The position numbers were made by a program, and so were the translations under genes. The notes under the pieces were generated by a model. It saw only the letters and a list, made by a program, of their open reading frames with translations, had not been told where the DNA came from and searched no databases. A DNA stretch of 7,989 bases from an uncultured Clostridia bacterium (GTDB lineage: Bacteria; Bacillota; Clostridia; Oscillospirales; Acutalibacteraceae): positions 1-7,989 of the forward strand of contig CAMFYM010000059.1 of the NCBI GenBank assembly GCA_946002045.1. The letters run 5' to 3'. Below are positions 1-5,957 of the stretch, piece by piece. Each line of letters begins with the position of its first letter. Position 1 is the first letter of the stretch.

Positions 1-17
1 GTTATAATTTGAATGTA

Positions 18-23
18 TATAAT
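18..23 (+). promoter_or_regulatory. possible -10 element of the transporter gene
   Basis: A perfect TATAAT lies at 18-23, about 30 nt before the transporter start codon; a second TATAAT sits at 3-8. The -35 region would fall at or beyond the left edge of the window, so the promoter cannot be completed. In such AT-rich DNA a lone -10 match can arise by chance. Confidence 0.3.
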
Positions 24-53
24 ATTTGAGAAAATTTATATGGGGTGATTTTT

Positions 54-2258
54 ATGGCAAACGCAAACGGTGCCCAGCTTAAAGAAAAGGTTAGTGGTAT
101 CATTTCAACGGCAAAAAAATATTGGAGCGTGCCTCCTAAGGGTAATTATGTTCCGTATAAGGAGGTTGCAACCTTAGGTGTTGCAGGCTTAGGCTTTAAC
201 TGGACACTTACATTGGCAAGTGCAATCGGTCTTGATGGAGCTAACTTTATTGTAGGTGCGTGTATAGGCTTAAGACCGTTTCATCTGTCAATAATGCTTA
301 TTGTGGCAAACATTATAGGAATACCTATTGCACTTTTCAGAGGATGGTATTTTGATAACCATCATATGAAGGGTGGTAAATTTATTCCCTTTTTAATCAG
401 GTCAGCTTTTCCGTTAGTATTTTTAAGTACGATTATGGTGTGGCTACCCTTTGAAAATTGGAATTACATAACAAAAGCGATTGTGGTAGAAGTATTCTAT
501 TTGGCACTGCAATTTTTCCTGTGCTTTTATAACGAAGGCTTTGCTTATCTTCAGCAAATCATTACTCCTAATGCGCAGGAAAGAGCAACTGTAATGAGTA
601 TCTCACAGATTATTTATTCACTTGCTCCGTCCATTTCAGGCTTTTTAATTCCTACAATCGCAGGATTAACATGGGGACTTAACAATATTACTACCTATCG
701 TATTATCTTTCCTATAATCTCTGTTATCGGTCTTGTTCTCAATACAATCTTTTTCCGTAAGGTTAAGGAGCGTCTTATCCTTCCAAAGAAAAAGGTTGAA
801 TATGTTAGCCTTTTAGATGCAGTAAGAGAGGTTGCAAAGAATAAGTACTTCTGGATTATCAATGTTGCAAGCTGGATTGGTTTTCTTGAAGGTGCATACG
901 GCGTTACTCTCGGCTGGTCATTTGTATATTCTCAAAACGGCGATAAGGCTGCTTGGCTTGGTACTGCCAATACTGTTATCGGTAACGCTGCCCTTTGGGC
1001 AATGCTACTTGCTCCGTTAGCAATTAAAAAGTTTGGCAAACGTAATTTGCTTATTATGTGTAACCTTATGAATGTAATATTGTTTATATTCCTTTCATTC
1101 TCGTACAAAAATCTAATCATTTTATGTGCGATTATGTTCTTTAACGGATTTGTAAACACCTTTGGTAATATCTATTTGCCTAATATTAACGCAGATATGC
1201 GTGACTATCACCAGTGGAAAACAGGTGTAAGAATTGACGGACTGTTTGCGCCACTTGCCCTTATAGGTACAGTGCTCAGCTTCTTCACAGGTCTTATTGT
1301 TCCGTATATTTATGAAAAATGTGGTGTAAAAACAGACTATAATGTTCTATACGATGATGCTATAAGAAATCATCTTTTCCAGGTTTTGATTATATGCTCA
1401 ATATTTGGTGCAATACTTAATCTTATTCCGTATCTTTTCTATGATTTAACCGAGGGCAAGCATCAGGGCTATGTTAATGTCTTAAAGGTACGAGCAATGT
1501 TTGAGGACTATGGCGAGGATTTGCTTGATGACGACGAGCTTATCGACGCTATGGAAATCATAAATACTGCAAGAGAGCTTGACGGACAGGAGAAGCTGGC
1601 TGTTGACAAATCTAAATTGAAGGCAGCAAGGCGTATGCCCAAGAGAAATCCGGAGGATAAAGAGCGTCGCAAGCAGGCAATTCACGAAGCAAGGGCAGAA
1701 ATTAAGGCTGTTAAGGAAAGAAACAGCAAGCTTGAATGTATGCCTATCGTTATGGAGGAGCTTAACAAGTTTTCAACAGTTAGGTACCAAAAGCAGCTTG
1801 AGGAGGCAAAGCTTACATTTGCCAACGGTGAGCTGTACTACTACGAGGATGCCAACCAAATTATGAAGGCTGCAAAAGCACTTCCGAAATCAACAAAGGA
1901 AGAAAAGGAAATCCGTTCAGATGCTATTGCTCTTGCAAGAATTAAGAGAGAATCGGCAAAGCTTATTGAAAAATACGGTATTGAAAACATTATGGTTCCC
2001 GATGATGCTGTTAAGGAAGAAATCCAAAACAGAGAGGAAAAGTCTGTTCTTGAAACAATCAAGAAGAAGAATGACCTTAAAAAATATGTTAAGGCAGAGT
2101 CTGTATATCACAGAGCTACAAAGCCTTATAACAACGCAAGAAATCTTCTTATTCAGTCGGAAAATTATACTCACCTTGCCGAAATAGAGAGCCTTTATGA
2201 AAAGGTTAAGGCAGAAAGGGCTGTCACAGAGCAATCAAAAGAGCCTGTAATGGCTTAA
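54..2258 (+). CDS. GPH/MFS-type transporter with long repeated cytoplasmic tail
   Basis: Predicted 734-residue membrane transporter. Residues about 39-463 hold roughly twelve hydrophobic segments. Two signatures of the glycoside-pentoside-hexuronide (MFS_2) family are visible: a loop with D-x6-GGKFIPF near residues 101-113 (family D...GKFRP) and DYHQWKTGVRIDG near 384-396 (family DY-EWKTG-R-EG). The substrate is not evident; a sugar or glycoside driven by H+ or Na+ is the family expectation. Residues about 465-734 form a highly charged, helical, probably cytoplasmic tail with internal repeats; MFS_2 proteins are normally about 450-500 residues, so the tail is unusual. I chose the ATG at 54 because GGGGTG at 42-47 is then a ribosome binding site 6 nt upstream; a GTG start at 45 would lie inside that site. 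rimM follows after 21 nt with no terminator, so co-transcription is likely. The transporter family is fairly sure; tail function is unknown. Confidence 0.85.
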   Translation: MANANGAQLKEKVSGIISTAKKYWSVPPKGNYVPYKEVATLGVAGLGFNWTLTLASAIGLDGANFIVGACIGLRPFHLSIMLIVANIIGIPIALFRGWYFDNHHMKGGKFIPFLIRSAFPLVFLSTIMVWLPFENWNYITKAIVVEVFYLALQFFLCFYNEGFAYLQQIITPNAQERATVMSISQIIYSLAPSISGFLIPTIAGLTWGLNNITTYRIIFPIISVIGLVLNTIFFRKVKERLILPKKKVEYVSLLDAVREVAKNKYFWIINVASWIGFLEGAYGVTLGWSFVYSQNGDKAAWLGTANTVIGNAALWAMLLAPLAIKKFGKRNLLIMCNLMNVILFIFLSFSYKNLIILCAIMFFNGFVNTFGNIYLPNINADMRDYHQWKTGVRIDGLFAPLALIGTVLSFFTGLIVPYIYEKCGVKTDYNVLYDDAIRNHLFQVLIICSIFGAILNLIPYLFYDLTEGKHQGYVNVLKVRAMFEDYGEDLLDDDELIDAMEIINTARELDGQEKLAVDKSKLKAARRMPKRNPEDKERRKQAIHEARAEIKAVKERNSKLECMPIVMEELNKFSTVRYQKQLEEAKLTFANGELYYYEDANQIMKAAKALPKSTKEEKEIRSDAIALARIKRESAKLIEKYGIENIMVPDDAVKEEIQNREEKSVLETIKKKNDLKKYVKAESVYHRATKPYNNARNLLIQSENYTHLAEIESLYEKVKAERAVTEQSKEPVMA
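1617..1694 (+). repeat. protein-level repeat, copy A, in transporter tail
   Basis: Encodes residues 522-547 of the transporter (LKAARRMPK... to ...AIHEAR). It matches copy B 82 residues downstream at 13 of 26 positions without gaps, including KAA, PK, E-KE-R and AI--AR. Codons differ strongly between copies, so the duplication is old or kept by protein selection. Weaker similarity extends upstream to about residue 495. Confidence 0.6.
1863..1940 (+). repeat. protein-level repeat, copy B, in transporter tail
   Basis: Encodes residues 604-629 of the transporter (MKAAKALPK... to ...AIALAR), the partner of copy A at 1617-1694. A probable third, partial unit follows near 2127-2220 (NNARNLLIQSENY...), resembling the part of each unit that precedes the KAA motif. 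Confidence 0.6.
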
Positions 2259-2279
2259 TAAAGCAGTTAGATTTTTATT

Positions 2280-2789
2280 ATGAAGCAGTATTTAGAGGTT
2301 GGAAAAATAAATAATACCCATGGCATTAAGGGCGAAATTAAGCTTATGCTGTGGTGTGATGATATTGATTATTTAAAGCAATTCAAAAGGCTTTATTTCG
2401 ATAATCAGGGCAGGGAAGAGGTGAAGATTCTTTCCTGCCGTCCACAAAAAAATCAAGCAATATTAAAGCTTCAGGGCATTGATTCTATCGAGCAGGCAGA
2501 ATTGCTTAAGGGTAAAATCCTTTATTGCAACCGTGATGATGCCGATATTGACGATGATGCAAATTATATTGCAGATATTATCGGCTGTATGATTGTTGAT
2601 ACCGATTCAGGTGAGGAGTACGGCTGCGTTACCGATGTGCTTAATTACGGCTCCTGTGATATTTATGAAACTATGATTAACAAAAAGCATATACTTATTC
2701 CTGCCACACCGGACATAGTTGACAGTATTGATGTGGAAAATCAGATTATCAAAATTCACAAAATGAAAGGATTATTTGATGAGGATTGA
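2280..2789 (+). CDS. rimM: 16S rRNA processing / 30S maturation factor RimM
   Basis: RimM (169 residues, normal length) is a cytoplasmic assembly factor that binds ribosomal protein S19 and helps mature the head of the 30S subunit. The N-terminal beta-barrel domain (about 1-90) carries the family signature VGKINNTHGIKGEIKL. The PRC-barrel domain (about 96-168) shows IIGC-VD-(x)n-GEEYGCVTDVLNYGS followed by ILIPATPDIV and a GLFDED ending. The start is set by family alignment, because MKQYLEVGKI is a canonical RimM N-terminus; no good Shine-Dalgarno is visible upstream, which suggests coupling to the transporter gene ending 21 nt earlier. The 3' end overlaps trmD by 11 nt, the usual rimM-trmD arrangement. 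The rpsP and KH-protein genes that often precede rimM are absent. Confidence 0.95.
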   Translation: MKQYLEVGKINNTHGIKGEIKLMLWCDDIDYLKQFKRLYFDNQGREEVKILSCRPQKNQAILKLQGIDSIEQAELLKGKILYCNRDDADIDDDANYIADIIGCMIVDTDSGEEYGCVTDVLNYGSCDIYETMINKKHILIPATPDIVDSIDVENQIIKIHKMKGLFDED

Positions 2790-3510
2790 TATATTAACCC
2801 TTTTCCCTGAAATGTGTAACAGCGTTCTTGGTGAAAGTATAATCGGTCGTGCGAGGCAGTCAGGTAAGGTGGAAATAAATTGCATAGATATTCGTGACTA
2901 TACATTAGACAAGCATCGCCGTGTTGACGATAAGCCATACGGTGGTGGTATGGGTATGGTTATGGCACCACAGCCTATCTATGACTGCTTTCAGGCTTTG
3001 TGTGACGAAATAGGCGAAAGACCCCATTTAATATACCTTACTCCACAGGGTAAAACGCTTACTCAGGATAGGGTTAAGGAGCTGTCACAGCTTAATAATA
3101 TTGCACTTCTTTGTGGTCATTATGAGGGTATTGACGAGCGAGTAATCGAGGAGCTTAAGCCGGAGGAGATTTCTGTTGGCGATTATGTATTAACAGGTGG
3201 TGAGCTTCCTGCTCTTATTGTTGCAGATTCTGTTTCAAGGATGCTTCCCGGTGTTTTAAGTGATGATGAATGCTTTGAGGAGGAAAGTCATTTTAATTCC
3301 CTTTTAGAATATCCTCAATACACACATCCAAGTGTGTGGAAGGACAGAGAGGTGCCACAGGTGCTGTTGTCCGGTCATCACGCAAATGTGGATAAGTGGA
3401 GGAGAGAAAGGTCGTTGGAGAGAACCTTTAGTCGCAGACCCGATATGCTTGAAAATGCAGACCTTTCAAAAGAGGATATTCGCTTTTTGTCGAAATTAAA
3501 AAAAGATTAA
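2779..3510 (+). CDS. trmD: tRNA (guanine37-N1)-methyltransferase TrmD
   Basis: TrmD (243 residues) transfers a methyl group from S-adenosylmethionine to N1 of G37 next to the anticodon, which prevents +1 frameshifting. It is a SPOUT-fold dimer with a deep trefoil knot. Visible motifs are MRIDILTLFPEM at the start, DDKPYGGGMGMVM (about 49-61), the knot segments LTPQGKTL (87-94) and LCGHYEGIDER (about 111-121), and VGDYVLTGGELPA (about 133-145). Arg154 is present. The position equivalent to catalytic Asp169 of Haemophilus influenzae TrmD is Glu169 here, within EEESHFNSLLEYPQYTHP. I chose the ATG at 2779 because AAAGGA at 2766-2771 is 7 nt away; the adjacent in-frame TTG at 2776 is less suitable. 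It overlaps rimM by 11 nt. rplS does not follow. Confidence 0.96.
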   Translation: MRIDILTLFPEMCNSVLGESIIGRARQSGKVEINCIDIRDYTLDKHRRVDDKPYGGGMGMVMAPQPIYDCFQALCDEIGERPHLIYLTPQGKTLTQDRVKELSQLNNIALLCGHYEGIDERVIEELKPEEISVGDYVLTGGELPALIVADSVSRMLPGVLSDDECFEEESHFNSLLEYPQYTHPSVWKDREVPQVLLSGHHANVDKWRRERSLERTFSRRPDMLENADLSKEDIRFLSKLKKD

Positions 3511-3521
3511 AAAATTCTGTG

Positions 3522-3555
3522 AAAATTGCACAAATCAGTGGGCAATATTTTGTTC
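3522..3555 (+). terminator. possible weak intrinsic terminator after trmD
   Basis: A stem ATTGCAC (3525-3531) / GTG-gg-CAAT (3538-3546) with loop AAATCA and a two-G bulge is followed by ATATTTTGTTCT. Flanking A and T residues can extend pairing. It sits 15 nt past the trmD stop and before the ptsH promoter, the expected place. The bulge and interrupted T-run make it weak. Confidence 0.4.
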
Positions 3556-3591
3556 TAAATTTACAACTCAAACGAAGTTGCGCTTATTTAG

Positions 3592-3619
3592 TTGACCCAA
3601 TAAAATTTGGTGGTATAAT
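3592..3619 (+). promoter_or_regulatory. ptsH promoter
   Basis: -35 TTGACC at 3592-3597, a 16-nt spacer, and -10 TATAAT at 3614-3619 preceded by TGG, giving an extended -10. Transcription should start near 3625-3627, leaving a leader of about 65 nt before ptsH. This is a close match to the housekeeping sigma-A consensus. Confidence 0.85.
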
Positions 3620-3691
3620 AGTACTAATGAACGATAATATGTAAAAAATCTATAAGATTTATTTTATATTTGGGAATGAGAGGTATTAGTT

Positions 3692-3955
3692 ATGTTCGTT
3701 AAAGATGTTAAGGTGGAAAATCAAGTCGGACTTCATGCTCGTCCTGCAACCTTCTTTATTCAAAAGGCTAATGAATATAAGTCATCAATTTGGGTAGAAA
3801 AAGAAGAAAGAAGAGTTAATGCCAAGAGCCTTTTAGGTGTTCTTTCATTAGGCATTATGGGTGGAACAGACATTCGCATTATTGCTGACGGCTCTGATGA
3901 GGAAACAGCTGTTGAAGGTCTTGTATCTTTAGTAAAGAGTGGTTTCACAGAGTAA
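3692..3955 (+). CDS. ptsH: phosphocarrier protein HPr
   Basis: HPr (87 residues, typical length) is the small cytoplasmic carrier of the phosphotransferase system. It takes phosphate from enzyme I on His15 and passes it to sugar-specific EIIA domains. The active-site motif GLHARPA places His at residue 15 exactly. NAKSLLGVLSLGI places Ser at residue 46, the site phosphorylated by HPr kinase in Firmicutes to control catabolite repression through CcpA. Presence of His15 argues against the Crh paralogue, which lacks it. The ribosome binding site GAGAGG at 3678-3683 lies 8 nt before the ATG. The gene has its own promoter and terminator and is monocistronic; ptsI is not adjacent, so enzyme I must be encoded elsewhere if a full PTS exists. 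Confidence 0.95.
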   Translation: MFVKDVKVENQVGLHARPATFFIQKANEYKSSIWVEKEERRVNAKSLLGVLSLGIMGGTDIRIIADGSDEETAVEGLVSLVKSGFTE

Positions 3956-3967
3956 TTATTCGCAGTT

Positions 3968-3999
3968 AAGGGCACATTTATATGTGCCTTTATTTTTTT
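3968..3999 (+). terminator. intrinsic terminator of ptsH
   Basis: Stem AAGGGCACAT (3968-3977) / ATGTGCCTTT (3982-3991) with a TTAT loop and one G-T pair, followed by ATTTTTTTG. The stem and T-run form a textbook Rho-independent terminator, 12 nt after the ptsH stop. Confidence 0.9.
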
Positions 4000-4008
4000 G
4001 CAAAAATA

Positions 4009-4017
4009 TGCTATAAT
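4009..4017 (+). promoter_or_regulatory. extended -10 promoter of uvrC
   Basis: TGC-TATAAT at 4009-4017 is a perfect extended -10. The 17-nt-spaced -35 position falls on TTTATT at 3989-3994, inside the ptsH terminator arm and T-run, and is a poor match, so the extended -10 probably carries the promoter. Predicted initiation is near 4023-4025, only about 15 nt before the GTG start of uvrC. Confidence 0.65.
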
Positions 4018-4038
4018 CTATTGATAGGTGGTGAGGAT

Positions 4039-5859
4039 GTGACTGAAAAGGAATTAAGAAAAAAGGCTATGGCTCTGCCGTTGCAGCCGGGCGTGTATAT
4101 TATGAAAAACAGGGATAAAAAGATAATTTATATCGGCAAGGCAAAGAAGCTTAAAAACCGTGTTTCCTCCTATTTTGGCTCTCACTCCAACCACTCTTTA
4201 AAGGTAATTAGGATGGTAGAGAATGTTGACGATTTTGATTACATCCTCTGCGACAGCGAGTTCGAGGCACTTGTGCTTGAATGCTCACTGATAAAACAGC
4301 ATCAGCCAAAATATAATATTCTGCTTAAGGATGATAAGGGTTATAACTATATTAAAATAACTAAAGAGGAATTTCCTAAAATCCGTGAATGTAAGCGTAT
4401 TGACGATGACGGTGCAGAATATATAGGTCCCTATACCTCCACATTTTCGGTTAAGCAGGCTGTGGATGAAACATTAAAAATATTTAAGCTGCCAAGATGC
4501 AATAAAAAATTCCCAAAGGATTACGGCAAAAGCCGTCCTTGCCTTAACGGATTTATGGGAATTTGCTCTGCTCCCTGTAACGCTCGCATAACAAAGCAGG
4601 AATATGCAAATAATGTTAATGACGCCATATCCTTCTTAAAGGGTGGCAGCGTTAAGGCTGTTCGTGAAATGGAGCAGAAAATGCTGGATTATTCCGAGAA
4701 TTTGCAGTTTGAGGAGGCAGCAAAGCTCCGTGACAGAATTAAGTCTATAAAAAATCTTGAGGAAAAGCAAAAGGTCGTTTCAATCAATGTGCCTGAGGAG
4801 GATGTGTTTGCTTTGGTAAACACTAACAAAAAGGCTTGCTTTGAGGTAATTCGCTTTGAAAACGGAAAGTTGACTGATACTGAATTTTGGCTTATTGACT
4901 CTGTTGATGACCTGCCACAATCAAGATTTGAATTGATTGAGCGTTACTATTCCATGCGTAGTCGTATTCCTTCCAGAATTGCCGTTGACGGAGAAATTGC
5001 CGACGAGGAATTGCTAAAGGAATTTCTTGAAAGCAAAAGAGGCAAAAAAGTCGAGCTTATTCACCCCCAAAAGGGAGAGCATCTTTCAATAGTCAATATG
5101 TGCATAAGCAACGCTAATGAGCATTTGGCTCAGCAGCAGGGCAGATTAGGTAAGGAGCTTGCAACATTAGAGGAATTAAAAAATCTATTGGGACTTGATA
5201 AAATCCCGGAGTATATAGAGTCGTACGATATTTCCCACACCTTCGGCTCGGATAATGTTGCCGGTATGGTTGTTTTTCATAACGGCAGACCTATGAAAAA
5301 GGCATATAAGAAATTCGCCATAAAGGGCTTTGACGGTCAAAATGATGTTGGCTCTATGAGAGAGGTGCTGACTCGTCGCTTTAACCATTATTATGAGGAC
5401 GATGAGGAAAGTACATTTAAGATTTTGCCTGATTTGATTTTGCTTGACGGTGGCGAGCCACAGGTTAATGCCGTTCTCCCTGCAATAAGGTCTATGGGAA
5501 TAGATGTTCCTGTTTTCGGTATGGTTAAGGACAGCAAGCACAGGACAAGAGCTATTGCCCTTAACGGTGGTGAAATAGAGATAAATTCACACAGACGGGT
5601 GTTCACTCTTGTTTCCTCCATACAGGAGGAGGTTCACCGATTTGCAATAGCATATCACCATAAAAAGCATAAAAAAAGCACCCTCTCTACCTCTTTAACG
5701 AAGATTGAGGGTATAGGCGACAATAAGGCACAGGCGTTGCTAAAGCATTTTAAAACTATTACTGCAATAAAAAATGCCACAGTTGATGAACTATCACAGG
5801 TGGCAGGAATCAGCAAGGCTAATGCTGAAAATATATTTCAATTCTATCACAAATTGTAA
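4039..5859 (+). CDS. uvrC: excinuclease ABC subunit C (UvrC)
   Basis: UvrC (606 residues, typical) makes the dual incision on both sides of DNA lesions handed over by UvrA/UvrB. Domains in order: GIY-YIG nuclease (about 12-95; PGVYIM with Tyr20, IIYIG with Tyr31, Arg41, SEFEALVLE); a cysteine cluster Cys154, 168, 176, 180, matching the reported Fe-S cluster ligands of E. coli UvrC; a UVR helix pair that contacts UvrB (about 205-245, FEEAAKLRDRI); an RNase H-like nuclease (Asp397 in YDISH, Asp436 in NDVGSM, Asp470 in LLDGG, His533 in EEVHRFA, equivalent to the E. coli catalytic D399, D438, D466 and H538); and a C-terminal helix-hairpin-helix pair (about 551-606, IEGIG and VAGIS). I chose GTG at 4039 because AGGTGG (4026-4031) is 7 nt upstream. 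An in-frame ATG at 3982 lies inside the ptsH terminator and upstream of the promoter. Confidence 0.96.
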   Translation: MTEKELRKKAMALPLQPGVYIMKNRDKKIIYIGKAKKLKNRVSSYFGSHSNHSLKVIRMVENVDDFDYILCDSEFEALVLECSLIKQHQPKYNILLKDDKGYNYIKITKEEFPKIRECKRIDDDGAEYIGPYTSTFSVKQAVDETLKIFKLPRCNKKFPKDYGKSRPCLNGFMGICSAPCNARITKQEYANNVNDAISFLKGGSVKAVREMEQKMLDYSENLQFEEAAKLRDRIKSIKNLEEKQKVVSINVPEEDVFALVNTNKKACFEVIRFENGKLTDTEFWLIDSVDDLPQSRFELIERYYSMRSRIPSRIAVDGEIADEELLKEFLESKRGKKVELIHPQKGEHLSIVNMCISNANEHLAQQQGRLGKELATLEELKNLLGLDKIPEYIESYDISHTFGSDNVAGMVVFHNGRPMKKAYKKFAIKGFDGQNDVGSMREVLTRRFNHYYEDDEESTFKILPDLILLDGGEPQVNAVLPAIRSMGIDVPVFGMVKDSKHRTRAIALNGGEIEINSHRRVFTLVSSIQEEVHRFAIAYHHKKHKKSTLSTSLTKIEGIGDNKAQALLKHFKTITAIKNATVDELSQVAGISKANAENIFQFYHKL

Positions 5860-5876
5860 AAATAATGTTAATCGAC

Positions 5877-5905
5877 TTGACTAATAAAATTATAGTTTGT
5901 ATAAT
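5877..5905 (+). promoter_or_regulatory. promoter of the rsmD-coaD operon
   Basis: -35 TTGACT at 5877-5882, an optimal 17-nt spacer, and -10 TATAAT at 5900-5905. Initiation is expected near 5911-5913, exactly where a stem-loop begins. No terminator is seen between the uvrC stop at 5859 and this promoter, so read-through from uvrC may add to expression. Confidence 0.85.
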
Positions 5906-5912
5906 ATAATGT

Positions 5913-5942
5913 GTTAGTTGTAGGAATATGCCTGCTACTAAC
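5913..5942 (+). promoter_or_regulatory. stem-loop at the 5' end of the rsmD mRNA
   Basis: Left arm GTTAGTTGTAGG (5913-5924) pairs with right arm CCTGCTACTAAC (5931-5942) around the loop AATATG. Of 12 positions, 10 are Watson-Crick, one is G-U and one is a U-U mismatch. The hairpin starts at the predicted transcription start and ends next to the rsmD ribosome binding site (AAGGGA, 5943-5948). No T-run follows, so it is not a terminator. It could stabilise the mRNA 5' end, modulate translation, or as DNA be a dyad operator; the sequence does not decide. Confidence 0.7.
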
Positions 5943-5957
5943 AAGGGAAGAAATTAT

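Noticed and set aside
1917..2234. 105-residue minus-strand open frame within the transporter tail
   Set aside because: It is antisense to a clear coding frame, has no ribosome binding site or recognisable motif, and its composition fits a shadow of the lysine/glutamate-rich tail.
3518..3532. TGTG-N7-CACA palindrome after trmD, resembling a CRP- or Rex-type site
   Set aside because: It overlaps the probable trmD terminator stem, lies about 60 bp before the ptsH -35, lacks the CG core of a cre site and does not match the clostridial Rex consensus well.
3982..4038. Upstream ATG that would extend uvrC by 19 residues
   Set aside because: The ATG lies in the right arm of the ptsH terminator and upstream of the uvrC -10 box, the added residues are not UvrC-like, and the GTG at 4039 has a good ribosome binding site.
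5185..5541. 118-residue minus-strand open frame inside uvrC
   Set aside because: It is antisense to the conserved RNase H-like nuclease domain of UvrC and shows no domain features of its own.
5928..5957. Upstream ATG that would extend rsmD by 10 residues
   Set aside because: Its AGGA is only 2 nt away, the codon lies in the loop of the leader hairpin, and RsmD proteins normally begin at the MRVI-G segment.
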